Positions 1 to 8,266 of a DNA stretch of 64,000 bases are shown one piece after another. The stretch is from Pseudomonas psychrophila (GTDB lineage Bacteria; Pseudomonadota; Gammaproteobacteria; Pseudomonadales; Pseudomonadaceae), in NCBI RefSeq assembly GCF_001043005.1, contig NZ_JYKZ01000003.1:124001-188000 (forward strand). The letters run 5' to 3'. The translations under genes and the position numbers were made by a program. The notes beneath the pieces are model-generated. The model was not told the DNA's origin, ran no database searches, and saw only the letters and a program-made list of their open reading frames with translations. Position 1 is the stretch's first letter. Each line of letters begins with the position of its first letter.

Positions 1-25
1 TCCGGCAGCGGGCGGTTAATCGACG

Positions 26-478
26 ATGGGCGCAGATTCAAGAGCGGCGCGCCTGGCGCCCGTGGTCGATATGGCCGAAAAGACCGAGAAGGCTGCGGCC
101 CAGCGATTGGGGCACTTTCAAGGGCAGGTCAACCTGGCCAACAGCAAACTGGGCGACTTGGAAAACTTCCGTGGCGAGTACCAGTCGCAATGGGTTGATC
201 GCGGCAGCCAGGGCGTATCGGGTCAATGGTTGCGCAACTACCAATACTTCCTCAGCCAGCTGGAGACGGCCGTCGGCCAGCAGCGCCAAAGCCTGGTGTG
301 GCACCAGAACAACCTCAATAAGGCCCGCGAAACGTGGCAGCAGGCCTATGCGCGGGTTGAGGGGCTGCGCAAGTTGGTCCAGCGCTACGCTGACGAAGCC
401 CGCCAGCTCGAAGACAAGCGCGAGCAAAAACTGATGGACGAGTTGTCCCAGCGGCTGCCGCGTAAAGACGTGTACTGA
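26..478 (+). CDS. fliJ: Flagellar export chaperone FliJ
   Basis: A 150-residue, charged, helix-rich protein with coiled-coil character throughout (many Gln, Glu, Arg and Leu, no membrane segment or signal peptide). This fits FliJ, the stalk-like subunit of the flagellar export ATPase that couples FliI to FlhA and escorts substrates in the cytoplasm. The N-terminal stretch SRAARLAPVVDMAEK matches the pseudomonad family and the length is normal. An in-frame stop at 17-19 may be the last codon of the preceding gene, expected to be fliI, but too little is visible to annotate it. Followed 62 bp later by hsbA. Confidence 0.93.
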   Translation: MGADSRAARLAPVVDMAEKTEKAAAQRLGHFQGQVNLANSKLGDLENFRGEYQSQWVDRGSQGVSGQWLRNYQYFLSQLETAVGQQRQSLVWHQNNLNKARETWQQAYARVEGLRKLVQRYADEARQLEDKREQKLMDELSQRLPRKDVY

Positions 479-540
479 CCCCCAGTCCCGCTCCCACGCA
501 AAGCGTCTATAGTTGCTGGGTCAACCACGGGAGTATCCAT

Positions 541-846
541 ATGGCAGTGACGTCTGAAGTCTCCGCAGATGGCAGCAAGCTGACAATCGCAATCAAGGGC
601 CGTTTTGACTTCGCCAAACACCAGGAATTCCGCAGTGCCTACGAGGAGCTGAGACCGCGGCCCGTCTGCGTGATCGTGGATTTGAAAGATGCGACCTACC
701 TCGACAGTTCGGCGCTGGGCATGTTGTTGCTGTTGCGTGAACATGTGGGCGGTGATGATTCCGATATCCGCGTGGTCAACAGCAGTCCGGATGTGCGCAA
801 GATTCTCGGTATTTCCAATTTTGACAAGCTGTTCGATATCAATTGA
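541..846 (+). CDS. hsbA: HsbA-type anti-sigma factor antagonist (STAS domain)
   Basis: A single STAS domain of 101 residues. The phosphorylatable serine motif YLDSSALGM places the acceptor at Ser56. In Pseudomonas, HsbA switches partners between the anti-sigma factor FlgM and a diguanylate cyclase according to its phosphorylation by HsbR, and so balances swimming against biofilm growth. The gene starts at an ATG just after GGGAGTATCCAT. Its stop codon overlaps the TTG that could start the next reading frame (TTGA at 843-846), which suggests translational coupling. The protein looks complete at both ends. Confidence 0.9.
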   Translation: MAVTSEVSADGSKLTIAIKGRFDFAKHQEFRSAYEELRPRPVCVIVDLKDATYLDSSALGMLLLLREHVGGDDSDIRVVNSSPDVRKILGISNFDKLFDIN

Positions 847-2186
847 GCCGTTCAATGGAGCGCTTGCGGCGGTTGCAGCAAACCGTGCTGCAGCAGCGTG
901 ACTTGATAGCCGAGCACAACGACTACCTGCTCAATGAGCAGCGGGTAGCCAAGGCTGTTTTTGATCGGGTGGCGCACTCGGGCTGCCTGGATGCACCCAA
1001 TATCCGCTTTCTGCAATCGCCGTATGCCTTGTTCAATGGCGACCTGCTATTGGCGGCTTACACTCCCGCAGGGGATACCCACCTGCTGCTCGCTGATTTC
1101 ACCGGCCATGGTTTACCGGCAGCCATTGGCGCAATGCCGCTGGCCGAAGTGTTTTACAGCATGACGGCCAAAGGCTATGGCCTGGCCGAAATCCTCCGTG
1201 AAATGAACGCCAAACTTAAGCGTATCCTGCCCGTCGATATGTATTGCTGTGCCACGTTGCTGTGTATCAGCGCCCAGCGCCGCAGTGTCGAGGTGTGGAA
1301 TGGCGGGATGCCCGACGGCTACTTGCAGGCTGGCGGGAAGCGTATGGCATTGACCTCGCAACACCTGCCATTGGGTGTGTTGCGTGCTGACGCGTTTGAC
1401 CATGCCACCCAAGTGTGGCCGATGCAGCCGGGCGATCAGGTGTTTCTATTAACCGATGGTGTGATCGATACCTGTGGTCCGGATCAGCAGTTGTTCGGGG
1501 TCGAGCGTCTGGAGCGGGTGCTCGATGCCAATCGTCATCCGTTGCAACTGATTGCAGAGGTCGAACAGGCCTTGCGCGACTTTCAGGGGCAGGCCCGGGA
1601 TGACGTGAGCATGGTGCAGATCACCTCCCAGCTGCCGCAGTTTTTGGGCGTGCCGGCCATCGTCTATTCAGACAGCGGCCTATGCAGCCCGCGGGACTGG
1701 TCATCCAGTTTCGAGTTTCGGGCATCAACCCTCAAGCAGTTCAATCCACTGCCTTTCCTGCTGCAGTTGCTAATGGAAGTTCATGGGTTGCGTACCCAGG
1801 GGGCGGTGATCCATGCCGTGCTGTCCGAGCTTTACAGTAATGCGCTGGAACACGGTGTGCTGGGGCTCGATTCTCGGCTCAAGCGCGATACAGAAGGATT
1901 TGCCCATTACTACCAGCAGCGCAGGGAGCGTCTGGCGACACTTAAAAGCGGATTTGTGCGGGTGTCGTTGCAGGTCGAACCGATCGGGGAGAGCGGGCGG
2001 GTTCTTATCCAGGTTGAAGACAGTGGTGCCGGCTTTGATGTCACCAAAGTGATGGCTAGACCCCTTGATGCAGACCGTCTGTCGGGGCGTGGCGTGAGTC
2101 TGGTACGTCAACTGTGCCCTGCAGCCCGCTGGGCCCCTGATGGTCGTAGTGCGACCGTAGAGTTTTCATGGGGGGGTCTGGCATAA
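843..2186 (+). CDS. hsbR: HsbR-like PP2C phosphatase/kinase lacking its receiver domain
   Basis: A 447-residue protein with a SpoIIE/PP2C phosphatase domain (ADFTGHGLPAA near residue 85, LLTDGVID near 202, DDVSMVQI near 260) and a C-terminal HATPase_c serine-kinase domain (SELYSNALEHG near 328, EDSGAGFD near 391, GRGVSLVRQL near 420). Known HsbR proteins are about 560 residues and begin with a CheY-like receiver that accepts phosphate from HptB. Here the protein begins at the segment MERLRRLQQTV, which normally follows the receiver, and hsbA ends directly upstream, so there is no room for the domain. The start is either TTG at 843, coupled to the hsbA stop, or ATG at 855. The phosphatase and kinase motifs look intact. 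Confidence 0.85.
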   Translation: MSRSMERLRRLQQTVLQQRDLIAEHNDYLLNEQRVAKAVFDRVAHSGCLDAPNIRFLQSPYALFNGDLLLAAYTPAGDTHLLLADFTGHGLPAAIGAMPLAEVFYSMTAKGYGLAEILREMNAKLKRILPVDMYCCATLLCISAQRRSVEVWNGGMPDGYLQAGGKRMALTSQHLPLGVLRADAFDHATQVWPMQPGDQVFLLTDGVIDTCGPDQQLFGVERLERVLDANRHPLQLIAEVEQALRDFQGQARDDVSMVQITSQLPQFLGVPAIVYSDSGLCSPRDWSSSFEFRASTLKQFNPLPFLLQLLMEVHGLRTQGAVIHAVLSELYSNALEHGVLGLDSRLKRDTEGFAHYYQQRRERLATLKSGFVRVSLQVEPIGESGRVLIQVEDSGAGFDVTKVMARPLDADRLSGRGVSLVRQLCPAARWAPDGRSATVEFSWGGLA

Positions 2187-2216
2187 TCCGGCCATTCTTG
2201 ATCAAGGAGTGAACAA

Positions 2217-2579
2217 GTGTCTGACATTCATATGGACCCGAAAGTGGTCAATGCATTGCGCGACGTGATGGAGGGAGGTTTTGTGGACTTGCTGGATACC
2301 TTCCTATCTGACTCCGAAGAGCGCATTGGCCAATTGCACAACACTCGCGAAGCCGGCGATCTGACACTGGTAGCCCACAGCTTTAAAGGCAGCAGCAGCA
2401 ACATGGGTGCCATTCGTTTGGCGCACTTGTGCGGCCTGCTTGAAGAGCGTGCGCAAAAGAGGCAACTGGCTGGTATCCAGGAGCTGGTGATCAAGATCGA
2501 TGACGAATACCAGATGGTACGGCGACTTTATCGCGCCGAGCGCCATCGCTCCGGGCCGTCGCATTTCGCGGTCAGCTGA
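2217..2579 (+). CDS. hptB: Histidine phosphotransfer protein HptB
   Basis: A 120-residue single Hpt domain with the phospho-acceptor motif AHSFKGSSSNMGA (His54). HptB receives phosphate from hybrid sensor kinases (in P. aeruginosa, RetS, PA1611 and SagS, among others) and passes it to the receiver of HsbR. It starts at GTG 2217 behind a strong AAGGAG at 2204-2209; an ATG four codons further in is the alternative. The gene lies 30 bp downstream of hsbR and presumably shares its transcript. Its usual target domain appears to be missing from the neighbouring hsbR, so its local output is uncertain. Confidence 0.92.
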   Translation: MSDIHMDPKVVNALRDVMEGGFVDLLDTFLSDSEERIGQLHNTREAGDLTLVAHSFKGSSSNMGAIRLAHLCGLLEERAQKRQLAGIQELVIKIDDEYQMVRRLYRAERHRSGPSHFAVS

Positions 2580-2592
2580 TTCTTCAAAAGCT

Positions 2593-2608
2593 GGCCCGAA
2601 CCTTGCTC
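2593..2608 (+). promoter_or_regulatory. Sigma-54 (RpoN) promoter upstream of fliK
   Basis: TGGCCCGAACCTTGCT fits the -24/-12 pattern TGGCAC-N5-TTGCT, with the GG and GC elements correctly spaced. It lies in the 77-bp gap between hptB and fliK, 48 bp before the fliK start. Pseudomonas fliK belongs to the RpoN/FleQ-controlled class of flagellar genes, which supports the call. Confidence 0.7.
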
Positions 2609-2656
2609 TGACTCTCTGACCTGTACCCATGCCAGCCGTACAGCGGAGACCCGTTA

Positions 2657-3844
2657 ATGCCCGTTGCCGCCCAACCTCTTCTTCAGACACCTGCCGCCGC
2701 TGCCCCCAAAGCAGTGGCGGGCAACCCTGCGCAACCTGCCAGGCCCGAGGCTCAGCCCTTTGCCAAGGTGTATGCCAAGGCGTCTGACCCGGCGCCCTCG
2801 GTTGCCGATAGCGGCAACACCTTGCCTGGCGGCAAGCCCAAGGATGCAGCCATCACCGATCAGGATGACAGTGCTGGCCAGTCGGGCGATGACATGGCAG
2901 TGGTCGATCCGCTTGCCCCGCAGCCTGTGACGGCAGCTTCCGTGCCGGTTGTTGAGGCCGCACCTGAGGTGCCGGTTACTGCACAGATACAAGCCGCACA
3001 ACAACAGGTTATTCAAGCACAGCCCCAGTTGCAGCCGGCTGCCGACGACACCTTCGACCCCGAGGCAGATCCTCTCGACGCGATGCCTGCTGTGCGCCTG
3101 GCGATGGAGCAGGGTGGGCATGTGTCGGCCAGCAGCCAGAGCCCGGTCAAAAACCAGCCGAGTGAAAGCACGCCTGCCGTGGCTCAGGGGCAAGCCAGCG
3201 GCATCGCTATGCTGGTCGATGGGGAGGCCGACGAGCCGGCCACCGGCGAGGGCGGTGAGAAGGCCTTTAAAGGGTTGCTCGAAGACGGCCTCAAGGATCT
3301 GAAAAGCACGTCCAGCGATACGCGGGTCGATGACTTCGCCAACCGCCTGGCGGCACTCACCCAGGCTGCAGTGCCCAAAACCGTGAATGCGCTGCCGGTC
3401 AATCAGCCCTTGGCCATGCACCAGGGTGGCTGGTCTGAAGAAGTGGTCAATCGTGTGATGTACTTGTCCAGTGCCAACCTCAAATCCGCCGATATCCAGC
3501 TGGAACCGGCGGAACTGGGGCGCCTGGATATCCGGGTCAACATTGCCGCCGATCAGTCGGCGCAGGTCAATTTTGTCAGTGGTCATGCGGGAGTGCGCGA
3601 AGCGCTGGACAGCCAGATGCACCGTTTGCGCGACATGCTGGCGCAGCAGGGCATGGGGCAGGTGGACGTTAACGTGTCCGACCAGCCGCGCAACTGGCAG
3701 GGGCAGCAGGGTCAGGAGCAACAGGACCGCAGTGGGAGCGATGGCCAGCGGCTGGGCAGCGTCATTGATGACGAGCCAGCGCAGGTCGCGGCGGTAACGC
3801 CAAGCGTAGTTCTGGGCTCCAGTGCAGTGGATTACTACGCCTGA
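2657..3844 (+). CDS. fliK: Flagellar hook-length control protein FliK
   Basis: A 395-residue protein with a long, low-complexity, Ala/Pro/Gln-rich N-terminal part (about residues 1-230) and a conserved C-terminal Flg_hook domain containing LEPAELGRLDIRV near residue 282, followed by a Gln-rich tail. FliK is secreted through the flagellar export apparatus, measures hook length and triggers the FlhB specificity switch through its C-terminal domain. It is preceded by its own sigma-54 type promoter and separated from fliL by a REP pair that may end its transcript. A second FliK-like gene lies at 35478-37037 on the other strand. Confidence 0.92.
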   Translation: MPVAAQPLLQTPAAAAPKAVAGNPAQPARPEAQPFAKVYAKASDPAPSVADSGNTLPGGKPKDAAITDQDDSAGQSGDDMAVVDPLAPQPVTAASVPVVEAAPEVPVTAQIQAAQQQVIQAQPQLQPAADDTFDPEADPLDAMPAVRLAMEQGGHVSASSQSPVKNQPSESTPAVAQGQASGIAMLVDGEADEPATGEGGEKAFKGLLEDGLKDLKSTSSDTRVDDFANRLAALTQAAVPKTVNALPVNQPLAMHQGGWSEEVVNRVMYLSSANLKSADIQLEPAELGRLDIRVNIAADQSAQVNFVSGHAGVREALDSQMHRLRDMLAQQGMGQVDVNVSDQPRNWQGQQGQEQQDRSGSDGQRLGSVIDDEPAQVAAVTPSVVLGSSAVDYYA

Positions 3845-3855
3845 GTACAAATCCT

Positions 3856-3940
3856 GTGGGAGCGGGCTTGCTCGCGATGGCATCGGCGCGGTGTAACGGT
3901 AGCGCCCCATAGCCTGTATCGCGAGCAAGCCCGCTCCCAC
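3856..3940. repeat. REP inverted pair between fliK and fliL
   Basis: Two copies of the Pseudomonas REP sequence (GTGGGAGCGGGCTTGCTCG...) lie head to head at 3856-3878 and 3918-3940 and could form a long hairpin. The pair begins 12 bp after the fliK stop and ends 24 bp before the fliL promoter, so it may act as a terminator or insulator between the two transcription units. Confidence 0.9.
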
Positions 3941-3963
3941 AAAGTCACCCACCGTCCTGCTTC

Positions 3964-3979
3964 TGGCATAACACTTGCT
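3964..3979 (+). promoter_or_regulatory. Sigma-54 (RpoN) promoter upstream of fliL
   Basis: TGGCATAACACTTGCT is a near-consensus -24/-12 element (TGGCAC-N5-TTGCT), 48 bp before the fliL ATG. It would drive the tightly packed run fliLMNOPQR-flhB. Confidence 0.8.
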
Positions 3980-4027
3980 GTGCCTACCCCAGCATCTGTG
4001 AAAACCAAATAGTGACGGATTATTGGC

Positions 4028-4519
4028 ATGGCGACGAGCGACGCGGTAAGTGAACCGGCCGGCAAAGGCAAACTCAAGCTGATTATCCTGATCGTCGTGG
4101 CTGTGCTGCTGGCGATTGGTCTTTCCGTAGGTGCCACCTGGTATTTCATGCACAGCCCCAAGAGCGAGCCTGTGCCGCAAGTGGATAGCACCGTCAAATT
4201 ACCCGCGCTCTATGAGCCCATGGCCCCGGCCTTTGTCGTCAACTACACCGCCAATGGCCGTCAGCGTTACATGCAAGTGAGCGTGACCTTGCAGGCTCGC
4301 GATGCTGGCGATCTGAAAGCCCTCATGGTGCACATGCCGGTCATTCGCAACAATCTGGTGATGCTGTTTTCCGGGCAGGCCTTTGACGATCTCGCAACGC
4401 CAGTGGGTCAAGAAATACTGCGCCAGAAAACGACAGCCAGCGTGCAGGAAGTCGCACAGAAAGAACTCGGAAAAGTGGTTATCGATCAGGTGCTCTTTAC
4501 TAACTTTGTATTGCAGTAG
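4028..4519 (+). CDS. fliL: Flagellar basal body-associated protein FliL
   Basis: A 163-residue inner-membrane protein with one N-terminal transmembrane segment (about residues 18-40, LKLIILIVVAVLLAIGLSVG) and a periplasmic domain ending in VVIDQVLFTNFVLQ, typical of FliL. It surrounds and supports the stator units of the flagellar motor. It is the first gene of the fliL-flhB operon and sits directly behind a sigma-54 type promoter. fliM follows after 9 bp. Confidence 0.93.
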   Translation: MATSDAVSEPAGKGKLKLIILIVVAVLLAIGLSVGATWYFMHSPKSEPVPQVDSTVKLPALYEPMAPAFVVNYTANGRQRYMQVSVTLQARDAGDLKALMVHMPVIRNNLVMLFSGQAFDDLATPVGQEILRQKTTASVQEVAQKELGKVVIDQVLFTNFVLQ

Positions 4520-4528
4520 GATCACGAC

Positions 4529-5497
4529 ATGGCCGTGCAAGACCTGCTGTCCCAGGATGAGATCGACGCGCTGTTGCATGGCGTGGATGACGGTCTGGTA
4601 CAGGCCGAAACAGCTGCCGAGCCCGGCAGTGTCAAAAGCTACGACCTGACCAGTCAGGACCGTATTGTCCGGGGCCGCATGCCGACCCTGGAAATGATCA
4701 ACGAGCGTTTCGCCCGCTATACCCGCATCAGTATGTTCAACCTGCTGCGCCGCTCGGCGGACGTGGCGGTGGGCGGGGTGCAGGTCATGAAGTTCGGCGA
4801 GTACGTGCATTCGCTGTATGTGCCTACCAGCCTCAACCTGGTCAAAATCAAGCCGTTGCGTGGCACGGCACTGTTTATCCTCGACGCCAAGCTGGTGTTC
4901 AAGTTGGTAGACAACTTCTTTGGCGGCGACGGCCGTCACGCCAAGATTGAAGGTCGTGAATTCACCCCCACCGAATTGCGGGTGGTGCGCATGGTGCTGG
5001 AGCAAGCCTTCATCGATTTGAAGGAAGCCTGGCAGGCGATCATGGAAGTCAATTTCGAGTACATCAACTCGGAAGTTAACCCCGCCATGGCCAATATCGT
5101 CGGCCCCAGCGAAGCCATTGTGGTTTCTACGTTCCACATCGAACTCGATGGGGGCGGCGGCGACCTGCACGTGACCATGCCGTACTCGATGATCGAGCCA
5201 GTACGGGAAATGCTCGACGCCGGTTTCCAGTCCGACCTCGACGATCAGGACGAGCGCTGGAGCAAGGCCCTGCGCGAAGACGTACTCGATGTCAGCGTGC
5301 CGCTCAGTGCCACGGTGGCCCGTCGTCAATTGCGACTGCGGGACATTTTGCACATGCAGCCCGGGGACGTGATCCCGATCGAGCTGGAAGATGAACTGGT
5401 AATGCGCGCCAATGGCGTGCCTTCGTTCAAGGTCAAACTGGGCTCGCACAAAGGCAATCTTGCCTTGCAAGTGGTTGAGCCTATCGGTCGACGCTAG
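4529..5497 (+). CDS. fliM: Flagellar motor switch protein FliM
   Basis: A 322-residue C-ring protein. Residues 6-16 (LLSQDEIDALL) are the CheY-phosphate-binding motif, followed by the middle domain with GGxG-type stator/rotor segments and a C-terminal SpoA domain. FliM receives the chemotaxis signal from CheY (cheY is at about 23442) and changes rotor direction together with FliG and FliN. Length and motifs are normal. Confidence 0.96.
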   Translation: MAVQDLLSQDEIDALLHGVDDGLVQAETAAEPGSVKSYDLTSQDRIVRGRMPTLEMINERFARYTRISMFNLLRRSADVAVGGVQVMKFGEYVHSLYVPTSLNLVKIKPLRGTALFILDAKLVFKLVDNFFGGDGRHAKIEGREFTPTELRVVRMVLEQAFIDLKEAWQAIMEVNFEYINSEVNPAMANIVGPSEAIVVSTFHIELDGGGGDLHVTMPYSMIEPVREMLDAGFQSDLDDQDERWSKALREDVLDVSVPLSATVARRQLRLRDILHMQPGDVIPIELEDELVMRANGVPSFKVKLGSHKGNLALQVVEPIGRR

Positions 5498-5555
5498 GCG
5501 TCAGGCCACACGAATTTGCTGTGCTAATGATTGAAATGCTCGCCGAGGACACCCC

Positions 5556-6020
5556 ATGGCTAACGAACACGATACAACTGCTGCAGATCAGGCGCTGGCT
5601 GATGAATGGGCAGCGGCGCTGGAAGAAACCGGCGATGTTGGCCAGGCAGATATCGACGCTTTGCTGGCGGCTGATGCGGTCACCAAACCGGCACCCAACC
5701 GTCTGCCAATGGAAGAGTTCGGCAGTATGCCGCGCAACAACCAGCCAGTGACGCTGGATGGCCCTAACCTGGACGTGATTCTGGATATTCCGGTATCGAT
5801 TTCCATGGAAGTGGGCAGCACCGACATCAATATCCGCAACCTGCTGCAACTCAACCAGGGCTCGGTGATTGAACTGGATCGCCTGGCGGGCGAACCGCTG
5901 GACGTGCTGGTGAACGGCACCCTGATTGCTCACGGTGAAGTGGTGGTGGTCAACGAAAAGTTCGGCATCCGCCTGACGGACGTGATCAGCCCAAGCGAAC
6001 GCATCAAGAAGCTGCGTTAA
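5556..6020 (+). CDS. fliN: Flagellar motor switch protein FliN
   Basis: A 154-residue protein whose C-terminal SpoA domain (about residues 70-150: VILDIPVSISMEVG, NLLQLNQGSVIELDRLAGE, EKFGIRLTDVIS) forms the base of the C-ring. It has a pseudomonad N-terminal extension containing VGQADIDALLAAD, which resembles the CheY-binding motif of FliM. The start is the ATG at 5556, 58 bp after fliM, in the run fliLMNOPQR-flhB. Confidence 0.95.
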   Translation: MANEHDTTAADQALADEWAAALEETGDVGQADIDALLAADAVTKPAPNRLPMEEFGSMPRNNQPVTLDGPNLDVILDIPVSISMEVGSTDINIRNLLQLNQGSVIELDRLAGEPLDVLVNGTLIAHGEVVVVNEKFGIRLTDVISPSERIKKLR

Positions 6021-6461
6021 GTGAAGCGGGTTCTCGGCGGTTTACTCGCGTTCCCCGTAAGCGTGCTGGCGGCTGAACCGCTGGCTGGCGCCACGGCAGC
6101 GGCCGCGCCGGTTGTGGGCAGCAGCATCGGCGGGCAATTGACACAGTTGGTACTGGGTTTGCTGTTGGTGCTGGGTCTGATTTTTGCCCTGGCCTGGTTG
6201 CTGCGCCGTGTCCAGCAAACGGGGCCGCGCCAGGGGCAAGTGATCGAGCTGATCAGCTCCCGGGCCCTGGGGGCGCGGGATCGGCTGGTGCTGGTGCAGG
6301 TCGGCAATGAACAGATCTTGCTTGGCCTGACGCCTGGCCGTATTACCCCGTTGCATGTGCTCAAGGAGCCCGTGCAAGTGCCGGCTACTTCAGCGCAGGC
6401 AACCCCCGAATTTGCCAAGCGGCTGATGGAAATAATGGGCCAGCAAAAGGACAAGCCGTAA
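6021..6461 (+). CDS. fliO: Flagellar biosynthetic protein FliO
   Basis: A 146-residue membrane protein with an N-terminal signal-like segment and one strong transmembrane helix ([20 protein letters not shown], about residues 40-60), then a basic cytoplasmic domain with the family motif [15 protein letters not shown]. FliO is a scaffold that helps assemble the FliP/FliR export gate. It starts with GTG immediately after the fliN stop, and its stop overlaps the fliP ATG (TAATG). The GTG is supported by this junction. Confidence 0.9.
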   Translation: MKRVLGGLLAFPVSVLAAEPLAGATAAAAPVVGSSIGGQLTQLVLGLLLVLGLIFALAWLLRRVQQTGPRQGQVIELISSRALGARDRLVLVQVGNEQILLGLTPGRITPLHVLKEPVQVPATSAQATPEFAKRLMEIMGQQKDKP

Positions 6462-7204
6462 TGCGTTTAGTTGTCGCGCTGTTGTTGGCGCTTGTCGCGC
6501 CGTTGGCGTTAGGGGCTGATCCACTGTCGATTCCGGCCATCACCCTGGGCACCGGGGCCAACGGCCAGCAGGAATATTCGGTCAGCCTGCAAATTTTGCT
6601 GATCATGACCGCGCTAAGTTTTATTCCGGCGTTCGTCATGCTGATGACCAGTTTTACGCGGATCATCATTGTGTTCTCGATCCTGCGTCAGGCCCTGGGT
6701 TTGCAGCAGACCCCGTCCAACCAGATCCTGACGGGCATGGCGTTGTTTCTGACGATGTTCATCATGGCCCCGGTGTTCGATCGGGTGAACAACGACGCCC
6801 TGCAGCCCTATCTTGCTGAAAAGCTCTCGGCCCAGGATGCGATTCTCAAGGCTGAAGTGCCGATCAAGGATTTTATGCTGGCCCAGACACGCACCAGCGA
6901 CCTTGAACTGTTTATGCGCCTGTCCAAGCGCACCGACATCGCCACACCGGATGCTGCACCCCTGACCATTCTGGTCCCTGCATTTGTCACGTCAGAACTG
7001 AAAACTGCGTTCCAGATCGGTTTCATGATTTTTATCCCGTTTTTGATCATCGACCTGGTAGTGGCCAGTGTGCTGATGGCCATGGGCATGATGATGCTCT
7101 CGCCGCTGATCATTTCGTTGCCATTCAAAATCATGCTGTTTGTGCTGGTGGATGGCTGGGCGCTGATTATCGGCACGCTGGCCAGCAGTTTCGGCGGAGT
7201 GTGA
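6461..7204 (+). CDS. fliP: Flagellar type III export gate protein FliP
   Basis: A 247-residue polytopic membrane protein with a cleavable-looking signal peptide ([20 protein letters not shown]) and the highly conserved signatures [33 protein letters not shown] and [15 protein letters not shown]. It forms the core of the flagellar protein export channel with FliQ and FliR. It overlaps fliO by one base and is followed by fliQ after 3 bp. Confidence 0.97.
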   Translation: MRLVVALLLALVAPLALGADPLSIPAITLGTGANGQQEYSVSLQILLIMTALSFIPAFVMLMTSFTRIIIVFSILRQALGLQQTPSNQILTGMALFLTMFIMAPVFDRVNNDALQPYLAEKLSAQDAILKAEVPIKDFMLAQTRTSDLELFMRLSKRTDIATPDAAPLTILVPAFVTSELKTAFQIGFMIFIPFLIIDLVVASVLMAMGMMMLSPLIISLPFKIMLFVLVDGWALIIGTLASSFGGV

Positions 7205-7207
7205 GTC

Positions 7208-7477
7208 ATGACCCCAGAAGTTGCGGTTGACCTGTTTCGCAGTGCGTTGTGGCTGACCACACTGATGGTCGCCGTACTGGTAATCCCCAGTTTGCTGGTC
7301 GGGTTGCTGGTGGCGATGTTCCAGGCCGCGACCCAGATTAACGAGCAAACCCTGAGTTTCCTCCCGCGATTGCTGGTGATGCTGATCACCCTGATCGTGG
7401 CAGGGCCCTGGCTGGTGCAGACCTTTATGGAATACATCCTGCAGTTGTACGGCAGCATTCCGCAGTTGATCGGCTAA
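7208..7477 (+). CDS. fliQ: Flagellar type III export gate protein FliQ
   Basis: An 89-residue protein with two transmembrane hairpin helices and the family signature AATQINEQTLSFLPRL, matching FliQ in length and sequence. It packs around FliP in the export gate. It sits 3 bp after fliP, and fliR starts at the base after its stop. Confidence 0.97.
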   Translation: MTPEVAVDLFRSALWLTTLMVAVLVIPSLLVGLLVAMFQAATQINEQTLSFLPRLLVMLITLIVAGPWLVQTFMEYILQLYGSIPQLIG

Positions 7478-8260
7478 ATGTCTCTGCTCGCTCTGACAGA
7501 CGCGCAGATCAGTACCTGGGTCGCCAGCTTTATGCTGCCGCTATTTCGGGTGGGTGCACTGCTGACTACCATGCCGATCATCGGCACGACCCTGGTGCCG
7601 AAGCGCATCAAGCTGTTTCTGTCATTGGCGATCACCCTGGCGATCATGCCCAGCCTGCCGCCGCTGCCCACTGTCAACCCGCTTGATCTGAGCGGCCTGA
7701 TGCTGATTGCCGAACAGATCATCATTGGCGCGCTACTGGGGTTTTCGTTGCAGCTGTTTTTCCAGGCGTTCGTGGTGGCCGGGCAAATTGTCGCGATTCA
7801 GATGGGCATGGGCTTTGCGTCCATGGTCGATCCGGCCAACGGCGTGAACGTGGCGGTTATCGGGCAGTTCTTCACCATGCTTGTGACCCTGTTGTTTCTG
7901 TCCATGAACGGCCATCTGGTGGTGTTTGAGGTGCTCACCGAGAGCTTCACCACATTGCCGGTAGGCGGTGGGTTGCTGACCAATCACTACTGGGAAATCG
8001 CCAACAAACTGGGCTGGGTCCTGGGAGCTGCGCTGCTGCTGGTGCTGCCAGCCATCACGGCGTTGCTGGTGGTCAACATCGCGTTTGGCGTCATGACCCG
8101 GGCTGCACCACAACTGAATATTTTTGCCATCGGCTTTCCGCTGACCCTGGTGCTGGGCATGGTGATTCTGTGGATCAGCATGGCGGACATTCTCAACCAG
8201 TATCAACCGCTGGCCTCCGAGGCCCTGCAGTTTTTACGTGAACTGGCACAGGCGAAGTAG
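7478..8260 (+). CDS. fliR: Flagellar type III export gate protein FliR
   Basis: A 260-residue protein with about six hydrophobic helices and the family segments QMGMGFASMVDPANG and ITALLVVNIAFGVMTRAAPQ. FliR completes the FliPQR export pore and contacts FlhB. Its start directly abuts the fliQ stop. flhB begins 6 bp after its end. Confidence 0.97.
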   Translation: MSLLALTDAQISTWVASFMLPLFRVGALLTTMPIIGTTLVPKRIKLFLSLAITLAIMPSLPPLPTVNPLDLSGLMLIAEQIIIGALLGFSLQLFFQAFVVAGQIVAIQMGMGFASMVDPANGVNVAVIGQFFTMLVTLLFLSMNGHLVVFEVLTESFTTLPVGGGLLTNHYWEIANKLGWVLGAALLLVLPAITALLVVNIAFGVMTRAAPQLNIFAIGFPLTLVLGMVILWISMADILNQYQPLASEALQFLRELAQAK

Positions 8261-8266
8261 ACCGCT

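Noticed and set aside
1..19. End of fliI
   Set aside because: An in-frame stop at 17-19 fits the end of an upstream gene, but five codons are too few to identify it.
2654..4180. 508-residue antisense frame over fliK and fliL
   Set aside because: It runs opposite to two clear flagellar genes, has His/Arg-rich composition typical of antisense frames in G/C-rich DNA, and matches no family.
4199..5470. 423-residue antisense frame in fliL/fliM
   Set aside because: Opposite to conserved flagellar genes, with no recognisable domain.
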